The notes: generated from the sequence alone by a model not told the origin. 64,000 nt of DNA from JAKALX01 sp964508715 (GCA_964508715.1 CAZDUX010000014.1:31783-95782); one strand, 5' to 3'; shown: positions 28,092 to 36,683, counted from the stretch's first letter. Made by a program: numbers and translations.

Positions 28092-29351
28092 TCAATCCGC
28101 CCAGGTAATTTCAGCCTCGCCGAAGACCACCGTGTCGCCCGGCTGGATGCCCTCGCGGTGGAGTGCCCTCGATACCCCCCAGCGTTCCAGCCTGCGCAGG
28201 ATCTCGTCGTGGGCGCCGGGCATCTCCGTGTCCATCATCTCGACGAACGTCACAATCTTCCGGCCTTCGACCACGAGCCGGTCCGGCCCTTCTCGGTAGA
28301 CAGTGAACCGCTCCTGCGACGGTGGCCGCAACACCGGCAGCTCCTCCACCACCTCGGCCGGCACCCGTGAGCGCTCGATCCGCACCAGGTGCATCAATTC
28401 GGAACAGAGCTCGGCCGTCCCCTTCCCCGCGTCAGCCGATAGCACGCGAACCTCCTGCCCGAGGTGCTCCGCCAGCGTCACCGCCGCCTCCTTCGCCCGG
28501 TCCTCGTCGAGGTCCGCCTTCGTCACAGCGACGACGCGCGCCACCTCGTCCAGCCTCGGGTCGTAGGCGCGAAGTTCGCCCTCGATGAGTTCGTAGTCCG
28601 TCACCGGGTCGGGCGAACTGCTGTCAATCAGGTGCACGAGGACCCGGCACCGCCGAATGTGCTTCAGGAACTCGAACCCGAGGCCGTACCCCTCGCTCGC
28701 ACCTTCCACGAGCCCCGGAAGGTCCGCAAGGGTGAAGCGGTCCCACTCGACGTTCACCACCCCCAGCATCGGCTCCAACGTCGTAAACGGGTAGTTGGCG
28801 ATCTTCGGCTTCGCTCGTGAGACCGCCGCCAGGAACGTCGACTTCCCCGCATTCGGCAGCCCGATGAGCCCCACGTCAGCCAGTAACCGCAGTTCGAGCC
28901 GCAGGCTCACCGTCTCCCCGTCGTGGCCCCTCTGCGAGAAACTCGGCGTCTGGTTGGTTGAGGTCGCGAACCGCTTGTTCCCCCAGCCGCCCCGGCCACC
29001 GTGCGCCACGAGCACTTCATCGCCCACCGTCGCCAGGTCAGCGATGAGATCATCGGTCTCCGCGTCGTGAACCACCGTGCCCACAGGCACGATGAGCCGG
29101 AGGTCCTCACCATGGGCCCCGGTGCGCAGGTTCGGTCCGCCGTTGCCACCGTTCCCGGCCTTGAACTTCCGTTTCGACCGGTATTGCTCCAGCGTGTACA
29201 CGTCATCCACAGCCCGCAGGTAGACACGCCCGCCACGGCCACCGTCGCCGCCGTCGGGCCCGCCCTGGGGCACGAACTTCTCCCGGTGGTAACTGACGAG
29301 GCCGTGACCTCCGCTTCCCCCGGTTACCTCGATCTCAATCGCATCCAACAT
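28092..29351 (-). CDS. obg: GTPase Obg/CgtA
   Basis: Obg is an essential GTPase involved in 50S ribosome maturation. The 419-residue protein has the Gly-rich Obg fold (EVTGGSGGHGLVSYHREKFVPQGGPDGGDGGRGG, read as consecutive family blocks). The G domain follows with GLPNAGKST (G1), FTTLEPMLG (G2), DLPGLVEGA (G3) and TKADL (G4), and then a C-terminal OCT domain ending EITWAD. The usual upstream rplU-rpmA pair is absent. Instead there is a 460-bp non-coding stretch with hairpins. Confidence 0.96.
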   Translation of the reverse strand: MLDAIEIEVTGGSGGHGLVSYHREKFVPQGGPDGGDGGRGGRVYLRAVDDVYTLEQYRSKRKFKAGNGGNGGPNLRTGAHGEDLRLIVPVGTVVHDAETDDLIADLATVGDEVLVAHGGRGGWGNKRFATSTNQTPSFSQRGHDGETVSLRLELRLLADVGLIGLPNAGKSTFLAAVSRAKPKIANYPFTTLEPMLGVVNVEWDRFTLADLPGLVEGASEGYGLGFEFLKHIRRCRVLVHLIDSSSPDPVTDYELIEGELRAYDPRLDEVARVVAVTKADLDEDRAKEAAVTLAEHLGQEVRVLSADAGKGTAELCSELMHLVRIERSRVPAEVVEELPVLRPPSQERFTVYREGPDRLVVEGRKIVTFVEMMDTEMPGAHDEILRRLERWGVSRALHREGIQPGDTVVFGEAEITWAD

Positions 29352-29811
29352 CTCCTCTCATCTGAACAGAGGAAAGAGAAGAAAGAAAGGTGATGGTGGT
29401 GATGAAGCGTGGGATTCGTGGGATATCGGCCCCCCGCCATAGCATTTCGAATCTGTGACAAGCCATGAGACCGTGGGTATTGATGTTGCAGAACCGTTGC
29501 AAAACGGGCCGGTTCTCTCTCATGAAGTGCAACCGTGCGGGGAAACCCTTGAAGTAGGCCGGGAAAAACCCGCGCAGTGCACCCCTGGTTTCCCCACCGT
29601 TTTCCTACCGCCAGGTCACTCCCTCGGCCTTGACCACGATGAGGATGCAGAGAGCCGGCCGGCCGGTGCCACCGCCATCGAAGCCGGCGTTCCGCGCGGA
29701 ACCAGCCACTCGTTGTCTTCCAGTGATCATGACGGCTCACGGGCCGTTCGTACGGGAACCGCTGGCGCGCTTCTTCCGTTGTGCTCCCGCTGCCACCACG
29801 AGCTCGGCCGC
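29352..29811. other. 460-bp non-coding stretch with two strong stems, possible structured leader
   Basis: No frame here has a credible start or family match. Base composition is less GC-skewed than in the neighbouring genes. Two stems stand out: AGAACCG (29490-29496) with CGGTTCT (29510-29516), and GGGGAAACC (29539-29547) with GGTTTCCCC (29587-29595). The second pair encloses a small CGGG/CCCG hairpin. On the minus strand this would be the 5' region of obg mRNA. Confidence 0.4.
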
Positions 29812-30876
29812 CTACTCGTCACCCTCCTGCGCCTCGATCGTTTCGAGCGCCCAGAGTGCCCGCTGAGCCTCGATCCGGCCCGGAACCGGGATGTCGAGAT
29901 GCCGGTACGCCGCCGCTGTCGCCACCCGTCCCCGCGGCGTCCGCTGCAGGAACCCGCACTGGAGTAGAAACGGCTCGTAGACATCCATGATCGTGTCAGA
30001 TTCCTCGCTGATTGCTGCGGCGATCGTTTCGAGCCCGACGGGGCCGCCATTGAACTTGTCGATGATGCACCGCAGGACGCTCCGGTCGGTATCGTCGAGG
30101 CCGAGGTCGTCGATGTCGAGGAGGGCGAGCGCCGCTCTCGTCCCCTCGAGCGTCACCACCCCGCCGGTGCGAACCTCCGCGTAATCACGCACCCGCCGGA
30201 GAATGCGATTGGCGATACGTGGTGTGCCGCGCGACCGCCGTGCCACCTCCATCGCTGCATCCTCCGGCAACTGCACCCCGAGGATGCCTGCCGATCGGCG
30301 GACGATAACCGCCAGCGTGTCGGGGTCGTAAAACTCGAGGCGGTAGACCGAGCCGAACCGGTCGCGTAGCGGCGCCGAGACCATCGCGTAGCGCGTCGTC
30401 GCACCGATGAGCGTGAACCGCGGCATGGCAAGGCGAACCGACCGTGCGCCTGGCCCCTTCCCGATCATCAGGTCGAGCGCATAGTCCTCCATCGCCGGGT
30501 AGAGGATCTCCTCCACCGAGCGCGAAAGACGGTGGATCTCGTCAATGAAAAGAATGTCGTGCTGCTTGAGGTTCGTGAGGATCGCCGCGAGGTCGCCGGG
30601 ACGTTCAATCGCTGGTCCGCTCGTCGTCCGCACCGCTACGCCCATCTCGTGTGCCACGATGTTCGCGAGCGTCGTCTTCCCCAGCCCCGGCGGACCGTAA
30701 AGCAGCATGTGGTCCAGCGCGTCCCCCCGCTTCTGGGCCGCCTCGATGGCGATCGAGAGGTTCTGCCGTACCCGCGGCTGGCCGGGAAAGTCCTCGAGCG
30801 CCCGCGGGCGCAGCGAACGTTCGACCTCGGCATCATCGAGCGTCTCTACCGGGGTGACGAAGCGTTCCTCGGGCAT
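29812..30876 (-). CDS. ruvB: Holliday junction branch migration ATPase RuvB
   Basis: RuvB is the motor of the RuvAB branch migration complex. The 354-residue product has LRPRALEDFPGQPRVRQNL, Walker A GPPGLGKTTLANI, Walker B LFIDEIHRLSR, sensor I TLIGATTRYAM and the C-terminal winged helix with TPRGRVATAAAYRHL. The ATG at 30876 is used; the frame upstream to 31167 has no similarity. A TATACT box ends 6 bp before the ATG, compatible with a leaderless transcript. ruvA and ruvC are not in the window. Confidence 0.97.
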   Translation of the reverse strand: MPEERFVTPVETLDDAEVERSLRPRALEDFPGQPRVRQNLSIAIEAAQKRGDALDHMLLYGPPGLGKTTLANIVAHEMGVAVRTTSGPAIERPGDLAAILTNLKQHDILFIDEIHRLSRSVEEILYPAMEDYALDLMIGKGPGARSVRLAMPRFTLIGATTRYAMVSAPLRDRFGSVYRLEFYDPDTLAVIVRRSAGILGVQLPEDAAMEVARRSRGTPRIANRILRRVRDYAEVRTGGVVTLEGTRAALALLDIDDLGLDDTDRSVLRCIIDKFNGGPVGLETIAAAISEESDTIMDVYEPFLLQCGFLQRTPRGRVATAAAYRHLDIPVPGRIEAQRALWALETIEAQEGDE

Positions 30877-31316
30877 GGAGGGAGTATACCGTACGGATGT
30901 TCTATTCGTGGCGGCGAATACTGGCCTGCTCGCTCGCAGCGGCTGACCGACCGCCCCGGGCACGGTGCGACGGCAAAGCGGCTGGCCGCCACCGGTCGTA
31001 GCCACGCGGTAGCCACTACCCGGAAACCGGGCTGGCTTCGAAAATCCCAACCGTGCGAGTCCCTGCCATGTGCGCCAATGGAGCCTGCCAGCGAAAGCCC
31101 CCTGCTGCCGTCGAATCCCCCTCTTCGCGGGTAACCACCACCCACCCTGCCGCGTTATTGCAGACACGAGCGTTTGACGCTGACCGCAAGATCATCGATA
31201 AACGCTCAGCGAGTGCTGCGGAAGTCGAGCCGCCCTCGAATCACCATTCCGCTTTTCGTGTTACCGGACAGTGGCGTCCGGCGGGGTGAGCCACGGGGTC
31301 CCTTTGGAGGACTTCA
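30877..31316. other. 440-bp divergent intergenic region between ruvB and the SdrD-B-like gene
   Basis: No credible gene is present. The right part holds a good promoter (31174-31202) and a leader of about 108 bases with a CCGGAC/GTCCGG hairpin (31264-31281). The left part, 30940-31130, is GC-rich with several short self-complementary runs, but no known riboswitch could be matched. Confidence 0.45.
31174..31202 (+). promoter_or_regulatory. sigma-70-type promoter for the SdrD-B-like surface protein
   Basis: TTGACG (31174-31179), a 17-bp spacer and GATAAA (31197-31202). This predicts transcription from about 31209 and a leader of roughly 108 bases before the TTG start at 31317. Confidence 0.6.
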
Positions 31317-32984
31317 TTGGCGCGTACCCGCCCCCAGGCACGCCCTGTACTGGCGCTCCTTTCACTCATCGCCCTTGCCGCCGCCGCGATTGGCCCGGCC
31401 GCCACGGTCCGGCCGGCGAGCGCCGCCACCGGTTGCCCCGGCATCAGTGGCTACGTCTACTACGACCAGAACTTCAACGGCATCAAGGATGCTGACGAGC
31501 CCGGCATCCCCGGTTCACTCGTCGAACTCCGAAACGCTGCCGGTGTGATGGTTGGGTCCACCGTCTCCGACAGCAACGGCTACTACCAGTTCAACAACGA
31601 CCTGACAGCGAACAAGACCCCGCTCACCGCCACTCGCACCATCATCTTCCCGGCAGCCGTGACCGACTGGGCGGCAACCAGGGAAGCTGCCCGGTTCGAC
31701 CCCTCGCTCGGCACCCTCACGTCCATCGACGTCGTGCACACGGCCACCATCACCAGCTCCCTCAAGGCCGAGAGCCTCGATAGCGACCCGACGACCGTCA
31801 CCGGCACCGTCAGCGGTACCCTCACCCTGACCGGTCCGGGGGGCAAGACGTTCTCCGTCACCCCGAATGTCGCCGTCGGGTCCTTCGATGCCGCCGCCTA
31901 CGACGGCGTCTCCGACTTTGCCGGCCCCAGCGGCCACGACTTTGGCGAGCACACCGCCACCGATTCGACGACCACGACGATTACCGACGCGGCGACGCTG
32001 GCAGTGTACACAGGCACGGGCAGCGTCTCGTTCACCGAGAAGGCCGCCGCCTCATCGCACACCACCGGTGGGGGCAACGTCCTCAACCAGGTGAATACCA
32101 CCGCCGGTGGGCAGGTCGTCGTCACCTACCACTACGTCCCGCTCACCTGCCTCAATCCCGGCAACTACACCATCGTCCAGAAGACGCAGCCGCCAGGCTA
32201 TTCCGACGGCTACGAGACACGCGGCAACGACTCACCGCTCCCGAACACGATCGGCACCGACACCATCCCCATCACCCTTACGACGACGGACCTGCCCAAC
32301 AACAACTTCGGCGAGCTCAAGGCCAGCATCTCCGGGTACGTCTACTACGATGCCAACGACAATGGGCTCAAGGAGAGCGGCGAGCCGGGCATCCCCGGGA
32401 CAACAGTCACCCTCACCGGCACCGATTCGAATGGCCAGGGCGTGAACAAGACCACGGCCACCAACAGCGCCGGTTACTACGAGTTCCCCGGCCTCGCCGG
32501 TGGCACCTACGTCCTTACCGAAACCCAGCCCTCCGGCTACCTCGACGGCAAAGACACCATCGGCTCGCAGGGTGGCAAGACAAAGAACGACCAGTTCTAC
32601 GACATTCCCCTCCCCGGCGGCGCCAACGGCATCAACAACAACTTCGGCGAACTGTTGCCGCCCGGAGAAACCCCAACGCTGACCAACACCTCCGTCCCCA
32701 ATCAGCCGACCGGGACAGGTACTCCGGGGAATCCCTCCGGGAAGACGCAGACCCCCGGCGGACCAACGAAGACGCCGATCGATACAACCGAAGGCGCGAA
32801 GACCCCCGGTGTACCCGGAACGGGCGGAGGCTTCACCTCGCACACCCAGTTCAATATCGCCCTCGCGGCGCTTGCCCTCCTCGCGGTGAGCGGCTGGCTC
32901 GCCTATATCGGCGCCGGCAAGAGACGGCTCGCGGAATCGGCGATCGATGACGAAGACGATGGCCTCGGACCGGACGAGCCGTAG
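31317..32984 (+). CDS. secreted SdrD B-like surface protein with C-terminal membrane anchor
   Basis: A 555-residue exported protein. The TTG start at 31317 follows GGAGG by 6 bp. A signal peptide (LALLSLIALAAAAIGPAATV ... ASA) leads to a first SdrD B-like (Cna-B-type) domain beginning CPGISGYVYYDQNFNGIKD. A beta-rich middle domain (about 110-290) follows, then a second SdrD B-like domain, SGYVYYDANDNGLKESGEPGIPG. A Pro/Thr/Gly-rich stalk, one membrane helix and a basic then acidic tail (GKRRLAESAIDDEDD) complete it. Such domains form rod-like adhesin or S-layer-associated proteins. There is no sortase motif or gene. Confidence 0.82.
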   Translation: MARTRPQARPVLALLSLIALAAAAIGPAATVRPASAATGCPGISGYVYYDQNFNGIKDADEPGIPGSLVELRNAAGVMVGSTVSDSNGYYQFNNDLTANKTPLTATRTIIFPAAVTDWAATREAARFDPSLGTLTSIDVVHTATITSSLKAESLDSDPTTVTGTVSGTLTLTGPGGKTFSVTPNVAVGSFDAAAYDGVSDFAGPSGHDFGEHTATDSTTTTITDAATLAVYTGTGSVSFTEKAAASSHTTGGGNVLNQVNTTAGGQVVVTYHYVPLTCLNPGNYTIVQKTQPPGYSDGYETRGNDSPLPNTIGTDTIPITLTTTDLPNNNFGELKASISGYVYYDANDNGLKESGEPGIPGTTVTLTGTDSNGQGVNKTTATNSAGYYEFPGLAGGTYVLTETQPSGYLDGKDTIGSQGGKTKNDQFYDIPLPGGANGINNNFGELLPPGETPTLTNTSVPNQPTGTGTPGNPSGKTQTPGGPTKTPIDTTEGAKTPGVPGTGGGFTSHTQFNIALAALALLAVSGWLAYIGAGKRRLAESAIDDEDDGLGPDEP

Positions 32985-33021
32985 CGGGGACGCCTCGGTT
33001 TCCGGTTCGAGCTATCCAGCG

Positions 33022-33043
33022 AGGGGCGTCCGCGGACGCCCCT
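33022..33043. terminator. hairpin between convergent genes
   Basis: AGGGGCGTCC (33022-33031) pairs with GGACGCCCCT (33034-33043); the real loop is probably CGCG. It lies between the stop codons of the SdrD-B gene and the CopD-like gene. Confidence 0.6.
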
Positions 33044-33055
33044 TCCCCTTGCCGC

Positions 33056-33595
33056 TCAGGTGGTCTGAAGCGAATACGAAGTCGTGGTCAGCATCGCCCC
33101 GAGCACCATGATGATGAGAGTCAGCACCAACCCCGTGACCGAGAGCATCATCGACCGCATCCGCAGCTTCTTGAGCTCGGCCTCGGTCACGTTCTCCCCG
33201 CGCGCCTGCGCCTCCAGCCGGTCCATGAGCTTCGGCCCCGCGATGAACATGTGCCACCCAAGCACCGCCAGCATCACCACGAGGATGGTCATCTTCACCG
33301 AGAAGACGATGCCGAAACGAACATCGTTGAAGCCGAGCGTCGGGTCGATCGTGTAGAAGCTGCGCCAGTCGGCGATCAGGTACGTCCCCGCGATGAGGAT
33401 GAGCACGAGGCCCGCGCCGCCAACATAGCCGAAGCGCTTCGTGATCGTTCGCATCGCCTTGAGCCGCGCCGGCACATCGTCGATCCCGCGTGATGCCGGC
33501 ACCCAGGCGAAGGCCATGAAGAACTGCGGCCCAACGAAGAGCGCAATTCCAAGGATGTGCATCCAGATAGCCGTGACGTGCAACGCGTTATTCAA
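33056..33595 (-). CDS. four-helix membrane protein, CopD-like
   Basis: A 179-residue protein with four predicted membrane helices (HVTAIWMHILGIALFVGPQFFM, YVGGAGLVLILIAGTYLIA, GIVFSVKMTILVVMLAVLGWHMFI, MMLSVTGLVLTLIIMVLGAML; each given roughly). Conserved-looking His residues sit in helix 1 (WMHILG) and helix 3 (GWHMF), as in the CopD/DUF2269-type fold. Assignment rests on topology and His placement only; copper or heme handling is a possibility. Confidence 0.6.
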   Translation of the reverse strand: MNNALHVTAIWMHILGIALFVGPQFFMAFAWVPASRGIDDVPARLKAMRTITKRFGYVGGAGLVLILIAGTYLIADWRSFYTIDPTLGFNDVRFGIVFSVKMTILVVMLAVLGWHMFIAGPKLMDRLEAQARGENVTEAELKKLRMRSMMLSVTGLVLTLIIMVLGAMLTTTSYSLQTT

Positions 33596-33846
33596 CCTGT
33601 CCCTCCAACGCGCACACCGGCGCTCGAATGATTACACCCGGAAACGCCAACAGTGAGAAGCTGGCACCGTCTATCCGCCGATAGACGCGAACGCCAGCTA
33701 CCGGAGGGCGGTCAACACACCGTCAACATCCATCACGTGCGCAACGCCCATGTCCCGGCGAACTGGCTGCATTGCCCGGGTCGTCCCCGGTCATCTCGCG
33801 CTGCAACCGGTACCCTCACCATCCCTGCCCTTGAGTCCAGCGCAGC

Positions 33847-34152
33847 TCAAACCATTCGGGCCAGTGCCGTGACCGCCGCGGCCGTCAGCACGACCACCAG
33901 GACCGGCGCCCTTCGCCAGACAAGGACAGCCGCTGCGGCGACGCCGAGCGCACGCTCGTCCAACACCAGGTCGCGGCCGGTCGTCACGGTCTGCGTCGCC
34001 ACCAGGGCCGCCAACAGGGCGGGTGCCAGCGCCCCCACCACCCCCATCACGCGCTGCGGCAGCGGCCGCCCGCCGATCGCCACGGGCCCCGCCGACTTGA
34101 GCGCCATGCTCGCAAGACCGGCGAACAGCACGACCCGCCAGGCCTCGCTCAT
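33847..34152 (-). CDS. azlD: AzlD-family branched-chain amino acid exporter small subunit
   Basis: A 101-residue protein with three to four hydrophobic helices and the AzlD-type core ASMALKSAGPVAIGGRPLPQRVMGVVGALAPALLAALVA (family block, about 10-50). The ATG at 34152 overlaps the azlC stop by 4 bp, the usual azlCD coupling. The pair exports branched-chain amino acids or analogues. The longer frame to 34212 lies inside azlC and is not needed. Confidence 0.85.
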   Translation of the reverse strand: MSEAWRVVLFAGLASMALKSAGPVAIGGRPLPQRVMGVVGALAPALLAALVATQTVTTGRDLVLDERALGVAAAAVLVWRRAPVLVVVLTAAAVTALARMV

Positions 34153-34871
34153 GACCGGGGCCCCGGCGCTGCAGCGACCGTTGGCGAAGCTGCCCGGCCC
34201 GAGCCCCGCCATCCCAACAGTGCCCCGAGCGACGCGGCGATGATGGGTACGCCCGCCCGGCTGAACGGGACGAGCGCCAGTGCGATAGCCATTCCCGCGA
34301 GAGCCGCCCCGAGAGCCGTGCGGTTTCGAACCTGGGGCACGAGCAACGCCAGGAAGAGCGCCGGGAACGCTGCATCCAGGCCCAGCCCCTCCGGGCTCCC
34401 GAGGAAGTCGCCCCCGAGAACGCCAATGGCAGTGCCCACAAACCAGAACAGGTAGATCGCGAGCCCCGCACCGATGAGCCGCGCCCGGCCGAAACTCCCG
34501 TCACCATTCGAGGCGATCGCCCACGACTCATCGACGACGAGCTGTGCCTCGATGAACCGGCGCAGCCGCCCGCCGTGCATCCCCGGCGCAATCGTCAGCC
34601 CAATGGGCAGGTAACGCGAGTTGAGGAGCACCGCCGCGATAACGGCCGCCGCCGCCCCGCCCCCCGTCGAAAGCACCGAAACGGCCGCAAACTGGGCCGA
34701 TCCGCCGAACGTCGTCAGCGACATGATCATCGGCGCGACCAGGCCCATTCCGGCCGACCGCGCCAGCACACCATACGAGATCCCAAACGCCCCGACGGCG
34801 ATCGCCAGCGGTACGCAGTCGCGAAATCCCCCGGCCACCGTGTCGCGGGTCGCGGGCGGCGTCGCCCTCAT
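34149..34871 (-). CDS. azlC: AzlC-family branched-chain amino acid exporter large subunit
   Basis: A 240-residue membrane protein with the AzlC landmarks FRDCVPLAIAVGAFGISYGVLA, TTFGGSAQFAAVSVL, LLNSRYLPIGLTIAP and LVVDESWAIAS. The ATG at 34871 has GAGAGG immediately upstream; frames extending to 35015 overlap the divergent DinB-like gene. Together with AzlD it forms an amino acid exporter. Confidence 0.92.
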   Translation of the reverse strand: MRATPPATRDTVAGGFRDCVPLAIAVGAFGISYGVLARSAGMGLVAPMIMSLTTFGGSAQFAAVSVLSTGGGAAAAVIAAVLLNSRYLPIGLTIAPGMHGGRLRRFIEAQLVVDESWAIASNGDGSFGRARLIGAGLAIYLFWFVGTAIGVLGGDFLGSPEGLGLDAAFPALFLALLVPQVRNRTALGAALAGMAIALALVPFSRAGVPIIAASLGALLGWRGSGRAASPTVAAAPGPRS

Positions 34872-34959
34872 ACCTCTCCCTGTGCGGCCCTCTGCCGGTT
34901 GCCACTCATCAGTGGAGTATCCACAATGGCGCGATTCCGTACAGGAGGCCGCCTGGACC

Positions 34960-35418
34960 ATGGACAAGAACGAACTGGCGGCAGGCATCCGCTTCGCCGG
35001 TGAGCGCGCGGCCACTGCCGGCCGCTACTGCAAGGACTGGAACCACCAGCTCGGCCACCAGTGGACGACCCGCGATGCCTTCTCCCACCTCGCCGCCACC
35101 GCTGGCGGCCTTGCCGGGCTCTATCCCGCGCTCGATGGCGGCGCCCTCTCCGGTATCGGAATCGAGCAGGTGGCCATGCTCAACCAGGGCCGCATCGCCG
35201 AACTCGAGGACAAGTCGAACGACGAGATCCTCCAGGCCATCATCGATGGCCACAACGCCTCGGCCGATTTCGTCCAGGCCCTCGATGACCGTGACCTTGA
35301 GAAGGTCATCACCCTCGGTGGCTACGAAATGCCCAAATCCGAGATCGTCGCGCAGATCTTCATCCACCACGCCATCGCTCACGCCTACGAAGCGAGTGCC
35401 CGCTGGCCGATCCTGTAG
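34960..35418 (+). CDS. DinB/maleylpyruvate isomerase-like four-helix protein
   Basis: A 152-residue protein of the DinB superfamily. The ATG at 34960 lies 12 bp after AGGAGG. Three His residues at suitable spacing for a metal site are seen in DAFSHLAAT near residue 43 and HHAIAHAYE near residue 140. Family members include thiol-dependent S-transferases and isomerases; no specific reaction can be named. It is divergent from azlCD with under 100 bp between starts. Confidence 0.7.
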   Translation: MDKNELAAGIRFAGERAATAGRYCKDWNHQLGHQWTTRDAFSHLAATAGGLAGLYPALDGGALSGIGIEQVAMLNQGRIAELEDKSNDEILQAIIDGHNASADFVQALDDRDLEKVITLGGYEMPKSEIVAQIFIHHAIAHAYEASARWPIL

Positions 35419-35489
35419 CTCCCCCAACCATACGGCCAGCTCGGACCCTCGGATGGCCGGGAGTCGCAACGCCGGAACTGGAGGCCACT

Positions 35490-35915
35490 GTGGAACCCGA
35501 ACCCCCTGCCATTGTGTTTACCGACCGTAGTTCGCCCGATAGCGAGTGGACCCTGCCCGACTTCTTCGCCGAGGGGATGGCCCGCTCCGCTGCAACCCTC
35601 TCGGAAGAAGGCGCCACCAACGAGACCCTCGAGCCCTTCAGCCAGGCCGGGCTCGCACTCGATGCAGCAGAGCTCGCACGCGACCTCGCCACAGTCGCCG
35701 CCGGCGGAGCAGACCTCCTTGAGGAAGCACTTCCCCAGCTCACCCACATCTTGCTCGAAGAACTCGCATTCCGTATCCCCGAACTGCTGGGCCCGCTCGA
35801 ACCTGGCGAGACGGTGGACGACCGCCGCCTCGCACTCTACTGGGCCGGGTGGTTCTCGGCGCCCGAGGCGTTCAATGCGCTCGCTCGCGAAGTTCGCCGC
35901 ATCATCACCGAATAG
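35490..35915 (+). CDS. uncharacterised acidic helical protein
   Basis: A 141-residue protein not recognised as a known family. It is acidic and Leu/Ala-rich, with predicted helices (LALDAAELARDLATVAAGG, LTHILLEELAFRIPELLG). The GTG at 35490 lies shortly after a CTGGAGG sequence, and codon use matches the neighbours. It follows the DinB-like gene by 71 bp in the same direction and is closed by the terminator at 35946, so the two may be co-transcribed. Confidence 0.65.
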   Translation: MEPEPPAIVFTDRSSPDSEWTLPDFFAEGMARSAATLSEEGATNETLEPFSQAGLALDAAELARDLATVAAGGADLLEEALPQLTHILLEELAFRIPELLGPLEPGETVDDRRLALYWAGWFSAPEAFNALAREVRRIITE

Positions 35916-35945
35916 GTCGAAAGCCCGCTCCGCCTCCAGGCAGAA

Positions 35946-35974
35946 AAAAGGCCCGCTCATCAAGCGGGCCTTTT
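35946..35974. terminator. Rho-independent terminator
   Basis: AAAAGGCCCGCT (35946-35957) pairs with AGCGGGCCTTTT (35963-35974) around CATCA, giving a 12-bp stem flanked by A and T runs that suit both strands. It separates the + gene ending at 35915 from the - gene ending at 36000. Confidence 0.88.
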
Positions 35975-35999
35975 CCGAGGGAGAGAGCCATCGCCCGCA

Positions 36000-36206
36000 T
36001 TAGCGGGCCGTCGCCAGCATCGCACTCTCGCGGGGATCCATCCGCAGGCTCGCGAGGTGAGCCTCGGCAACGCGGTCCCTGCGCGTCGCCCTGCGGCGAA
36101 GGCCAAAGCGCACGAAGCTCGCGCGCAGCCGCTCACCGGCGAGTTCGTCGCGCCGCTGGCTTGCGAAGGCCAGCACATAGTCCGGGTGGAAGAGCATTTC
36201 AGACAC
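36000..36206 (-). CDS. small Arg-rich protein, unknown
   Basis: A 68-residue basic protein (RRDELAGERLRASFVRFGLRR), not recognised. The GTG at 36206 has AGAAGG about 10 bp upstream; an ATG three codons in is an alternative. It follows another small gene (36344-36583) by 137 bp on the same strand. A GCCCCG-TCGT-CGGGGC hairpin (36264-36279) lies between them. Support comes from codon use, a plausible ribosome-binding site and the downstream terminator. Confidence 0.5.
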   Translation of the reverse strand: MSEMLFHPDYVLAFASQRRDELAGERLRASFVRFGLRRRATRRDRVAEAHLASLRMDPRESAMLATAR

Positions 36207-36343
36207 GTTGATACATCCTTCTGATTCTGGCGGGGTGCGCCCACCGATAAGTCCATTTCAGCAGCCCCGTCGTCGGGGCACGCCGGGCGGTCGATGGAGT
36301 CCGTCTCCGCCCTCCGGCGGAGCTGTGTGAACGGCCTCGCAGT

Positions 36344-36583
36344 TCAGGCCTTCGTGCCAGGGATACCCTCCGGCAGCGCCTCCTGGACCGCCGGGAATGT
36401 GGAGCGCGGGCGCGGCCGGTGGAGCAGGCGCCGCGCGATGAGCCGGAGGACCGGCGGCACGTCGTCACCATGGGTCCGCGCAATCCCCAGGGACTGGCGG
36501 CGGCTGAAGGTGCGCGCCAGTTCGGCCTCGCGGAGCGCGGCAAGGGCTTCGGTACTGCGGTAGTGTTCAGCGAGCGGCCCCAT
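36344..36583 (-). CDS. small protein downstream of an operator-like repeat, unknown
   Basis: A 79-residue protein starting at the ATG at 36583, which has GAGGAGG 6 bp upstream. It begins MGPLAEHYRSTEALAALREAELA and has a basic middle (RLIARRLLHRPRPR); no family is recognised. The three TAGGC half-sites upstream (36605-36654) and the adjacent ArsR-type gene suggest regulated expression. It may form a short operon with the gene at 36000. Confidence 0.55.
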   Translation of the reverse strand: MGPLAEHYRSTEALAALREAELARTFSRRQSLGIARTHGDDVPPVLRLIARRLLHRPRPRSTFPAVQEALPEGIPGTKA

Positions 36584-36604
36584 CGGGCGCCTCCTCGAGG
36601 AAGA

Positions 36605-36654
36605 TAGGCACATAGTAACATAGGCGCAGCCCTAAGACCATAGGCACAAGCCTA
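36605..36654. promoter_or_regulatory. operator-like tandem inverted repeats
   Basis: TAGGC occurs at 36605, 36621 and 36641. The last two begin inverted repeats TAGGC-GCAG-CCCTA (36621-36634) and TAGGC-ACAA-GCCTA (36641-36654), the second perfect. They lie in the 100 bp between the ArsR-type regulator and the small gene starting at 36583. Confidence 0.5.
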
Positions 36655-36683
36655 ATCAGCCTCGAGATCCGCACCCCGCCTGC

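Noticed and set aside
30940..31030. Resemblance to a c-di-GMP-I (GEMM) riboswitch upstream of the surface protein
   Set aside because: A GGCAAAGC and GGTAGCCA pair is present, but the required CACAGGGCAAACC segment and the P1b hairpin could not be found, and the stretch lies upstream of the predicted promoter.
31090..31130. tRNA-like GTCGAATCCCC segment
   Set aside because: No acceptor, D or anticodon arms could be folded around it on either strand.
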